A stretch of DNA of 6,435 nt from JAMXLO01 sp041487355 (GTDB lineage: Bacteria > Pseudomonadota > Alphaproteobacteria > Acetobacterales > Acetobacteraceae). Location of the stretch: the NCBI GenBank assembly GCA_041487355.1, contig JBGPND010000260.1:1-6435 (forward strand), given 5' to 3'. The translations under genes and the position numbers were made by a program. Of this stretch, positions 1-4,577 are shown piece after piece (the first letter of the stretch is position 1; every line of letters starts with the position of its first letter). The notes beneath the pieces are model-generated. The model worked only from the letters and a program-made list of their open reading frames with translations. It had not been told where the DNA came from and did not search any database.

Positions 1-104
1 GGACGGTCGATGCTCTCTGGAAGGCGCTCGGGTCCATCACCGACTGCGTGTCGCCACAGGAGTGCAAAAACTTCATCCGCCATGCCGGTTATTTCCAGTC
101 ATGA
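1..104 (+). pseudogene. IS630-family transposase, 3' end only (cut by window edge)
   Basis: The third forward frame is open from the window edge to TGA at 102-104. It ends in a C-terminus typical of IS630/Tc1-like DDE transposases: VDALWKALGSI, then a Ser-Pro-Gln-Glu-Cys segment, then FIRHAGYF. From memory, that family often ends with a Leu-Trp pair followed by a Cys-Lys/Arg-Asn-Phe segment and a Gly-Tyr close to the stop. Only about 33 residues are visible, so the DDE catalytic core lies outside the window and I cannot tell whether the whole gene is intact. The stop abuts the stop of the opposite-strand chimeric gene (TCATGA at 99-104). The element end probably lies at about 115, followed by TA at 116-117, the usual IS630 target dinucleotide. 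The family call rests on a short segment. Confidence 0.62.
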
Positions 105-302
105 TGAAAGCGCTCTAGTTGCCTCTCGCTGTCGCCAGCGGTTGGCCCAGACGTCGAAGACGTAGTGCAGGTAGATGTTGGCAAGCAGCGGTGAGGCCAC
201 CGATCCCTGCCCCGTCCCCCGGTCACTGACCATCACGACCTCGTCCTCGAGCACCCCCGCCTTCAGCCATTTCTGGATCAGGCGGATGATGCGCGGGTCG
301 GC
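99..302 (-). mobile_element. Group II intron reverse transcriptase (ltrA-like) fragment
   Basis: This is the downstream half of the chimeric frame. It carries the RT block around QGSVASPLLANIYL, where QG-x(4)-PLLANIYL is characteristic of bacterial group II intron RTs. The segment upstream of that block (about 100 or more residues in full-length proteins) and the YADD, maturase and endonuclease regions downstream are missing. No domain V hairpin of a group II ribozyme was recognised nearby. The fragment is bounded by the IS110 junction on one side and the IS630 end on the other. Confidence 0.75.
105..117. repeat. Probable IS630 right terminal end with TA target dinucleotide
   Basis: Just beyond the transposase stop is the sequence tgaaagcgctc, then TA at 116-117, then sequence belonging to the reverse transcriptase remnant. 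Read inward from the TA on the minus strand it is gagcgctttca, which would be the terminal inverted repeat. IS630-family elements insert at TA and duplicate it. The matching left end is outside the window, so the inverted repeat cannot be confirmed here. Confidence 0.4.
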
Positions 303-326
303 CCCCCGGATTCGTATGGGGACAAG

Positions 327-704
327 CTTCGCCCGCCGCCCCCGCCGCTCCACCGGGATGCTCGCCGGATGCATGATCCGCACCTCAATGCCTTGCGCCA
401 GCAGATACCGCGCGATCCAGAACCCGTCCCGGCCTGCCTCGTAGCACAGCACCGTCCGGCACCCCCCCGGGTCAAGCCTGGGGGCAGGCTGGCCCGCCCG
501 CTGCGCCTCCCGCTTCCACCGTTCGATCTGCCTCAACAACCCCGCCATGTCCCGCGGCGCCAGACTTCGCCGCGGCCAGCGGGCCACGCCGGGCAACACC
601 GCTCCGACCTCCCATCCCTTGCCGCTCAATTCCACGGCCAGCACCAGCGTGCTATCGTGCTCGAAGACGGTTACGGCGCCGGCTGCAGCAGATTGCTCTG
701 TCAT
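327..704 (-). mobile_element. IS110-family transposase, 5' part
   Basis: This is the N-terminal half of an IS110-type DEDD transposase, from its own start codon to just before the third acidic motif. The C-terminal Tnp_2 (transposase_20) domain with its catalytic Ser is missing. IS110 elements usually lack inverted repeats and encode a guide (bridge) RNA in a non-coding end. No such RNA could be identified in 705-860, and with the 3' part lost the element cannot be active. A TCAAG-loop palindrome lies inside this part (464-484). Confidence 0.72.
464..484. repeat. 21-bp palindromic element (TCAAG loop) inside the IS110 coding fragment
   Basis: The left arm cccccggg (464-471), loop tcaag (472-476) and right arm cctggggg (477-484) give 7 of 8 paired positions. 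It has the same geometry and loop as the copies at 2911-2931 and 4724-4746. On the coding strand it spans the residues around LDPG. From memory, IS110 relatives run directly from the Ala-Gly-x-Pro segment to TVLCYEAGRDGFW, so the LDPGGC stretch looks like an in-frame addition. Confidence 0.6.
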
Positions 705-859
705 CGCGTCGTTCCTGACTGGTTTGGGACAACCGACAGGATACATGCCGCCGCGATCGCCCATCCCCATAGCATCCTGATCCGGGGATCAGGCCCGGCC
801 ACGACGGCGGGGGCAGTGGTGTGCTGCGCGCTCGGCGCAGTCGAAGCGCATCGGCCAGG
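705..859. other. Intergenic stretch between glycosyltransferase and IS110 remnant
   Basis: No gene was found. It holds a perfect 7-bp inverted repeat, cctgatc/gatcagg (776-782 and 787-793). The overlapping segment 780-807 shares tcc, ggg, tca, gccc and gacgg in the same order as 4725-4752, so it may be a worn copy of the TCAAG-loop repeat. A second perfect hairpin lies at 824-840. Its content fits the 3' flank of the glycosyltransferase and the 5' flank of the IS110 fragment. Confidence 0.5.
824..840 (-). terminator. Possible 3' hairpin of the glycosyltransferase transcript (no U tract)
   Basis: A perfect 6-bp GC-rich stem (ctgcgc/gcgcag) with a 5-nt loop lies about 20 nt past the glycosyltransferase stop codon, read on the minus strand. 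No run of T follows it, so it is not a classical intrinsic terminator. It may protect the 3' end or have no function. Confidence 0.25.
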
Positions 860-1924
860 TCAGTGCAAGGGAGTCTCGCCGAGGATTTGCAGGACCTCGC
901 GCTCCAGGTGGCGCCAGGGGCGGGTGGTCGGCGTGGGGAGCATGTCTTCCAGCCAGGCGGCAGTGGCAATGGCGCATTCGCCGGCATCGGGGGCGGGCGC
1001 CTCGATCGCCTCCCGGTAGACGGTCACATGCTGGGCGATCGACCGATCGAGCGTCGCCTCCGACCGCAGGCGCTTGGTCACCCGCGCCGCATCCGCCGCA
1101 TCGTAGGCAGCGATCGCCTCGCCCAGCAGTTCGACCGTCACCGGCCGCGTCAACAGCCCGGCGCCCAGGTTGAGGCGACGCCATGCGTCGAGCCGGTCGC
1201 TGGTCAGCAGTCCCGCGAAGCCGCGCGCGTCCACCACCACCACCGCACAGCCGACCGTCGCAGCCTCCAGGGCCATGCGGGCGGTGGCAAACACCAGATC
1301 GTATCCCGGCAGCTCCGCCTCCAGCTCGTCGCTGACCCGCTCCGTCCCCGGGCCAAGCTCGTCGAGACGCAGCCCTGCCGCGGCACAGGCGGCATGCACC
1401 GCCGGCCGGTGATCGCTGTTCTTGGTGAGCAGCAGGGCGCGGCGCGGCCGCTTCGGCAACCGGGTGCGTTGGCGGAAACGCTCGGTGTCGACCGCGTTGA
1501 GGATGACCCGCAGACGATCGGGCGGAATGCCGACCCCGGCGCAACGCCGAGCCACCAGTTCGTCCACCGCGATCACCCGGCGGATCTGCGGGTGCGGCAC
1601 CGGTGTTTCGAGCAGGAAGAACGCACTGTGGGAGGCAAACACCACCGGAACATGCGGAAACGCCGCCATCGCTATAATCGTGGTCGGTCCATGCTGGGCA
1701 TGGATGACGTCCGGCCGGTCAGGCAGCCAGGCGATCCGGTTCACGACAACGTGACCACGTTGCCGCATTCGCTCTGCTTGTGGACCAAGCAGCGGAGCAA
1801 ACACCATCGGCTGATGCCCGGCCGCGCGCAGCCCGTCGGCGAGCAGTCGGACCACCGTCTCGGTGCCGGTGTTGCCATGCAGATGGAGATTGGTGATCAG
1901 GATTTTTAAACCCATGCCGCTCAT
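860..1924 (-). CDS. GT-B fold glycosyltransferase, family 4-like
   Basis: The protein has 354 residues and probably transfers a sugar from a nucleotide sugar in the cytoplasm; donor and acceptor cannot be told. The N-terminal domain starts with KILITNLHLHG and a TGTETVVRLLADGL helix (residues 19-32), as in GT4 enzymes that begin with a Gly-rich loop. It continues with PDVIHAQHG (71-79) and VIAVDELVARR (117-127). The linker RLRVILNAVDTERF (138-151) resembles the GT4 xIPNGVDxxxF signature. The C-terminal part has ALEAATVGCAVVVVDARGF (218-236), the position of the usual E-x7-G donor-binding loop, in altered form. No signal peptide or membrane segment is seen. ATG 1924 was chosen; ATG 1915 is also possible. 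Neither has a clear Shine-Dalgarno. Further upstream the open frame is only antisense to the deacetylase gene, whose start is 15 bp away on the other strand. Confidence 0.82.
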   Translation of the reverse strand: MSGMGLKILITNLHLHGNTGTETVVRLLADGLRAAGHQPMVFAPLLGPQAERMRQRGHVVVNRIAWLPDRPDVIHAQHGPTTIIAMAAFPHVPVVFASHSAFFLLETPVPHPQIRRVIAVDELVARRCAGVGIPPDRLRVILNAVDTERFRQRTRLPKRPRRALLLTKNSDHRPAVHAACAAAGLRLDELGPGTERVSDELEAELPGYDLVFATARMALEAATVGCAVVVVDARGFAGLLTSDRLDAWRRLNLGAGLLTRPVTVELLGEAIAAYDAADAARVTKRLRSEATLDRSIAQHVTVYREAIEAPAPDAGECAIATAAWLEDMLPTPTTRPWRHLEREVLQILGETPLH

Positions 1925-1939
1925 ACGCTGGTGCCCATC

Positions 1940-2671
1940 ATGAGCGTTGTAACGGACTTTCCAGGCCTCGGGGATGCGGTGTTGATCGCCGCGCATCCCG
2001 GGCATGAGCTGCATCTGTTCCACTGGATGGAGCGTGTCCGGCCATTGGTCTTCCTGCTGACCGACGGATCCGGCGGCGCCGCGGCGTCGCGCACGGATTA
2101 TTCCGCACGCTGCTGCGCGGCGGCCGGCGCGGAGCCGGGCGGCGTGTTCGGCATGCTGCCGGACCGCGCGTGGTATGCCGCGCTGCTCGCCGGTGATGCC
2201 GTACCATTCCAGGCGGCGGCCGAGGCCATCGCCAGCGAGAGCGCGCGCCGGCGCCCGTCTCTCCTCGTCTCCGATGCGGTCGACGGCTACAACCCGATGC
2301 ACGACCTGGCTGCCGCGGTCGCGGCCGGTGTGGCCGCGCGCCTGCTTGTGCCGCATCTCGTCTATCCGGTGACCGGCGGCGCATCGGGAGAGCCGGCGGT
2401 ATCCCTGCCGCTCGATGCGGCCGCGCGGCAGCGCAAGCGGGCCGCCGCGCTGGCCTATGCGCCGCTTGCCGATGAGGCGCGGGCACTGCTCGCCGCCGAT
2501 GGGGCGTGGACGATCGAGCGGCTGCTGCGACCCGAATTCGCCTGGCCGTCGGAATGGCTGCCCCAGTACGAGAAGGTGGGTCGCGAACGGATCGCCGCGG
2601 GACGCTACGAGGTCGCGATCACCTATCGCGAGCACGTGCTGCCGGTGGCACGCAGGCTTCTGCCGGGCTGA
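1940..2671 (+). CDS. PIG-L/LmbE-like deacetylase family protein with variant metal motif
   Basis: The protein has 243 residues. It opens with VLIAAHPGHELHLFHWMER followed by RPLVFLLTDGSG, the first strand and metal loop of the GlcNAc-PI de-N-acetylase (PIG-L/LmbE) fold. Classical members (MshB, BshB, LmbE) have His-Pro-Asp-Asp-Glu, where the first Asp is the general base and the second binds zinc. Here it is His19-Pro-Gly-His22-Glu23. GYNPMHDLAAAV (residues 117-128) supplies His121, a likely third ligand. The fold assignment is good, but activity as an N-deacetylase is uncertain because the base Asp is Gly. The divergent glycosyltransferase neighbour suggests a role in glycan or glycoside processing. 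ATG 1940 is preferred; GTG 1931 would add three residues. No Shine-Dalgarno is evident. The last 53 bp overlap the 3' end of lipB on the other strand. Confidence 0.75.
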   Translation: MSVVTDFPGLGDAVLIAAHPGHELHLFHWMERVRPLVFLLTDGSGGAAASRTDYSARCCAAAGAEPGGVFGMLPDRAWYAALLAGDAVPFQAAAEAIASESARRRPSLLVSDAVDGYNPMHDLAAAVAAGVAARLLVPHLVYPVTGGASGEPAVSLPLDAAARQRKRAAALAYAPLADEARALLAADGAWTIERLLRPEFAWPSEWLPQYEKVGRERIAAGRYEVAITYREHVLPVARRLLPG

Positions 2672-3365
2672 CGCCGCCGCCGAACACCTCGTCCCACGCC
2701 GCACGCAATGCCGCGTCGGCTTCCGCCATGGTCATCGGCAGCCCGAGTGCATGCAGGCTGGTGACACCGTACTCGCTGATGCCGCATGGCACGATGCCGC
2801 TGTAGTGACTGAGGTCCGGGTCGACGTTCAGGGCCACGCCGTGCCAGCTCACCCAGCGCGTCACCCGCACACCGATCGCGGCGATTTTCGCTTCCTTGCC
2901 GGGGAGCCTGCCCTCGGACTTGATCCGGGGGGCGACCCAGATGCCGATCCTGCCCTCCCGCCGCTCGCCGCGGACATTGAAGCGGTCGAGTGTGCGGATG
3001 AGCCACTCCTCCAGCCCGTGCACGAAGCAGCGCACGTCGCGTGCGGGCACCGTGCCATGGGGCTGGGTGAGGTCCAGCATGACATAGGCGGTGCGCTGGC
3101 CCGGCCCATGATAGGTCCACTGCCCGCCACGCCCGGCGGTGAAGGTCGGAAAACGGCCAGGCTCGATGAGCTGCTCCGGCCGGGCGGAGGTGCCGGCGGT
3201 GTAGAGCGGCGGATGCTCCACCAGCCAGACCAGCTCGTCTGCCGTGCCGGCGCGGATCGCCGCCACCCTGTCCTGCATGGTGGTCAGAGCGTCGGCGTAT
3301 TGGGTGAGCCCTTCGGTGATGCGCCATTCCGGGCCATTGGCGCCAATTGAAGCCCCCTCATTCAT
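2619..3365 (-). CDS. lipB: Lipoyl(octanoyl) transferase LipB
   Basis: LipB moves the octanoyl group from octanoyl-ACP to lipoyl domains of 2-oxoacid dehydrogenases and the glycine cleavage H protein, ahead of sulfur insertion by LipA. The 248-residue protein shows the family blocks in order: WLVEHPPLYTAGTSA (47-61), GRGGQWTYHGPGQ (78-90), EAKIAAIGVRVTRWVSWHG (158-176, Lys160 catalytic), LNVDPDLSHYSGIVPCGI (179-196, Cys194 catalytic) and YGVTSL. Residues 146-152 (PRIKSEG) lie between the GIWV strand and the Lys motif, where relatives recalled from memory are shorter; these residues coincide with a palindromic repeat. The start is ATG 3363-3365, with only weak GC-rich sequence upstream. The C-terminus is tail-to-tail overlapped with the deacetylase gene. 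A tRNA-Leu gene starts 25 bp upstream on the opposite strand. Confidence 0.95.
   Translation of the reverse strand: MNEGASIGANGPEWRITEGLTQYADALTTMQDRVAAIRAGTADELVWLVEHPPLYTAGTSARPEQLIEPGRFPTFTAGRGGQWTYHGPGQRTAYVMLDLTQPHGTVPARDVRCFVHGLEEWLIRTLDRFNVRGERREGRIGIWVAPRIKSEGRLPGKEAKIAAIGVRVTRWVSWHGVALNVDPDLSHYSGIVPCGISEYGVTSLHALGLPMTMAEADAALRAAWDEVFGGGVSPAEACVPPAARARDR
2911..2931. repeat. 21-bp palindromic element (TCAAG loop) in frame inside lipB
   Basis: On the plus strand the left arm is ccctcgga (2911-2918), the loop cttga (2919-2923) and the right arm tccggggg (2924-2931). This gives seven Watson-Crick pairs plus one T/G position. On the lipB coding strand the loop is TCAAG and the element encodes PRIKSEG. 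It has the same length, stem and loop as 464-484 and matches the core of 4724-4746. Confidence 0.62.
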
Positions 3366-3375
3366 CCGCTATACC
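3347..3375 (+). promoter_or_regulatory. Probable sigma-70 promoter of tRNA-Leu, overlapping the lipB start codon
   Basis: A -35 TTGAAG (3347-3352), a 17-nt spacer and a -10 TATACC (3370-3375) precede the mature tRNA 5' end at 3391 by about 15 nt. A GC-rich stretch follows the -10, as in stringently controlled stable-RNA promoters. The lipB start codon (3363-3365, minus strand) falls inside the spacer. Assigned by pattern only. Confidence 0.5.
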
Positions 3376-3390
3376 CCGCCGCCTGCCCGA

Positions 3391-3476
3391 GCGGTCGTGG
3401 CGGAATGGTAGACGCGCAAGCTTGAGGTGCTTGTGGGGGTAACCCCGTGGAAGTTCGAGTCTTCTCGACCGCACCA
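3391..3476 (+). tRNA. tRNA-Leu (anticodon GAG)
   Basis: The acceptor stem gcggtcg/cgaccgc pairs perfectly, followed by A and an encoded CCA (3473-3476). The anticodon stem caagc/gcttg encloses the 7-nt loop ttgaggt with anticodon GAG at 3424-3426, reading CUC and CUU. A long class II variable arm (a gggg/cccc hairpin around 3434-3446) and the T-loop ttcgagt are present. The 86-nt length and variable arm fit Leu. A protein-like frame opposite this gene is an artefact of the tRNA. Confidence 0.95.
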
Positions 3477-3886
3477 AGGTAACTTCCTGAGCTTCCATAG
3501 TTCTGGCTTCCGGCTCGCTCCTGGCAGTCTGGTCCCGAAGCGCACCACTCCCTTCCTGACGACATAATCACCCGGAATGGCGTGCACCACGTCGCCGCAG
3601 CACGCAAGGCCTGTGTAGAAAGGCTGGCTGAAGCATTGTCAGCGGCCGGGCGTGGCAAAGCTGTCAGGGCACGGCGGCGCGACCCTGACGTTGCTTGCGT
3701 TGTCGATAGAGCTTGCAGGAGTCTACATTGTGTTAGTCATGCTGGCACACCTGCAGCGAATACGCGCGATTGATGCCACAGCGTTGCCATGTTGCAAAGG
3801 CCAAGGGAACCCGGCATGTAGCCGCTGGCAATGATCCTTGCGTGGCACAGGAGGCGCGGGGTGCAGATGGCCGTGTCCGTCCAGGC
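3477..3886. other. Gene-poor region between tRNA-Leu and the anti-sigma-like gene
   Basis: About 410 bp with no convincing gene and base use less GC-biased than its neighbours. It contains a perfect 7-bp inverted repeat, gtcaggg (3663-3669) and ccctgac (3683-3689), with a 13-nt loop. It also contains a promoter-like pair (3700-3729) and a strong Shine-Dalgarno, AGGAGG (3849-3854). A short forward frame from GTG 3652 encodes one hydrophobic stretch (LTLLALSIELAGVYIVLVML) but has no other support. No T-rich terminator for the tRNA was seen. Confidence 0.5.
3700..3729 (+). promoter_or_regulatory. Candidate promoter upstream of the anti-sigma-like gene
   Basis: TTGTCG (3700-3705), an 18-nt spacer and TACATT (3724-3729) resemble sigma-70 -35 and -10 boxes in a locally AT-richer segment. 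It lies about 130-160 bp before the likely start of the ATPase domain gene. The match is weak. Confidence 0.25.
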
Positions 3887-3890
3887 GTGA
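3849..3890 (+). promoter_or_regulatory. Shine-Dalgarno with a 9-codon leader frame overlapping the anti-sigma start
   Basis: AGGAGG (3849-3854) is the best ribosome-binding site in this part of the window. It stands 6 nt before GTG 3861, which opens a 9-codon frame (M/V-QMAVSVQA) ending at TGA 3888-3890. That stop overlaps GTG 3887 of the main frame as GTGA. It may be a coupled leader peptide, or the true N-terminus displaced by a lost base; the leader frame is the same frame as the one carrying the G2 box after 4193. Confidence 0.3.
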
Positions 3891-4325
3891 ACCGGTCGCC
3901 TGCCCAGGTAGGCGAGGTGTACTCCCTCACGTTGCGGAACGACCGCGCGGAGCTTGCGCGGATGGTCGCATGGATCGACGGCATCATCGCTCGGCTTGGG
4001 CTGACGGCGGACACGGCGCATGCCCTGCATCTCCGCCTGGAGGAGGCGGTCTGCAATGTCGTCGCCTATGCCTTCGAGCCTGACGCGTCGCACGACGTGC
4101 ACATCGCGCTGTGGCGGGACGCGGATGCGCTGCATGCCGACGTGACCGACGATGGTCGGCCGTTCGATCCATTGTCGCAGGCGCTGCCGGGGGCCTCCGA
4201 AGGATCTGCAGTCCGCTCCGATCGGCGGGCTGGGCATCAAGCTGATCCGGAGTTTCGCTGCCGGCGCGCGCTATCAGCGATCCGGCGAGACGAACCGGTT
4301 GCTGCTGTCCTTCCCGTTCAGCTGA
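3887..4325 (+). pseudogene. RsbW/SpoIIAB-like anti-sigma factor ATPase (HATPase_c_2), frameshifted
   Basis: The family are small serine kinase/anti-sigma proteins that bind a sigma factor or a STAS anti-anti-sigma factor. The first frame gives YSLTLRNDRAELARMVAWID, then the N box LRLEEAVCNVVAYAFE (Glu53, Asn57) and the G1 box DDGRPFDPL (Asp89, Gly90). After ALPG the frame loses similarity. The next frame (+1 base) resumes with DLQSAPIGGLGIKLIRSF, the G2 box, and GETNRLLLSFPFS, ending at TGA 4323-4325. The switch lies near a run of five G at 4189-4193; removing one G restores one continuous domain. Read without a shift, the frame ends at 4333 with a nonsense tail. The start is uncertain: GTG 3887 is used, and ATG 3773 or GTG 3917 are alternatives. 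No STAS or PP2C partner gene is in the window. Confidence 0.7.
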
Positions 4326-4355
4326 ACGTGTGACGAGATCGGCGAGTCGACCCCA

Positions 4356-4390
4356 GTGTCATTGCGAGCCAAAGGCGAAGCAATCTCCAG
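4356..4390. repeat. Dispersed CATTGCGAG...GAAGCAATCTCC repeat
   Basis: cattgcgagcc is followed by aaaggcgaagcaatctcc. This is a common dispersed repeat in proteobacterial genomes, recognised by its false translation as CHCEPKAKQSP. The attgc and gcaat ends form a short inverted repeat. It directly abuts the hairpin repeat at 4397. Confidence 0.65.
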
Positions 4391-4396
4391 CTGGAA

Positions 4397-4478
4397 TGAT
4401 GGGTTTCGCTCTGCTCAACCCATCCTACGCCGCTACGCCGCAGCCTGTAGGATGGGTTGAGCGCAGCGATACCCATCA
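4397..4478. repeat. 82-bp inverted-repeat element (32-bp arms), dispersed GGATGGGTT family
   Basis: The left arm 4397-4428 and right arm 4447-4478 are reverse complements at 29 of 32 positions, with an 18-nt loop (4429-4446). The core aacccatcctac / gtaggatgggtt is familiar from dispersed repeats whose false translation reads PVGWVERSDTHH. Transcribed from either strand it would form a very stable hairpin. It lies between the anti-sigma-like gene and the DUF1674 gene. Confidence 0.8.
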
Positions 4479-4577
4479 CGACTGGCTGCACAGGCTCTCA
4501 ACTGCGACGCGCTTGCCGCAGGCGAGCTGCGATTCGCTGCCGTTGCCGACGTGGCCGTGACGGCCTATCTGTAAAAA

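Larger units (their letters stand above)
99..704 (-). pseudogene. Chimeric remnant: IS110-family transposase N-terminal half fused in frame to a group II intron reverse transcriptase fragment
   Basis: This is one open frame of 201 codons starting at ATG 702-704, with AGGA about 9 nt upstream. Residues 1-126 match the N-terminal DEDD/RuvC-like half of an IS110-family transposase: VFEHDSTLVLAVELSGK, CYEAGRDGFWIARYLL and IMHPASIPVERRGRRAK. In full-length relatives that last block is followed by a Thr-Asp-Arg motif carrying a catalytic Asp. Here it is followed by unrelated sequence. From about residue 136 the protein matches group II intron-encoded reverse transcriptase: DPRIIRLIQKWLKAGV and RGTGQGSVASPLLANIYLHY, the segment just before the catalytic YADD, which is absent. 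The RT part stops at the presumed IS630 end near 117. Neither half can be catalytically complete. The frame may stay open by chance in GC-rich DNA. The orf-like junction is at about 300-327. Confidence 0.8.

Noticed and set aside
705..860. IS110 bridge RNA
   Set aside because: The flank of the IS110 fragment has two small hairpins, but nothing shows the guide-loop structure, and the element's other end and target site are unknown.
369..1019. Forward frame across the IS110 fragment and the intergenic region
   Set aside because: Pro/Arg/His-rich shadow of the minus-strand genes.
821..1909. Long forward open frame opposite the glycosyltransferase
   Set aside because: It is antisense to a gene with clear GT4 motifs; the translation is Arg/Gln/His-rich with no recognisable domain, typical of GC-rich shadows.
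1925..2704. N-terminal extension of the glycosyltransferase frame
   Set aside because: The frame stays open antisense to the deacetylase gene, but the GT-B fold starts at KILITN near residue 7 and the extension shows no domain.
3362..3658. Minus-strand frame with EKTRTSTGLPP-like peptide
   Set aside because: A well-known false protein produced by translating the antisense of a tRNA-Leu gene.
3652..3834. Small hydrophobic frame from GTG 3652
   Set aside because: It has one possible membrane stretch but no good RBS, no recognised family, and ends in non-coding-like sequence overlapping the next gene's upstream region.
4330..4560. Forward frame with CHCEPKAKQSP and PVGWVERSDTHH peptides
   Set aside because: These peptides come from dispersed repeats and recur as false ORFs in databases.
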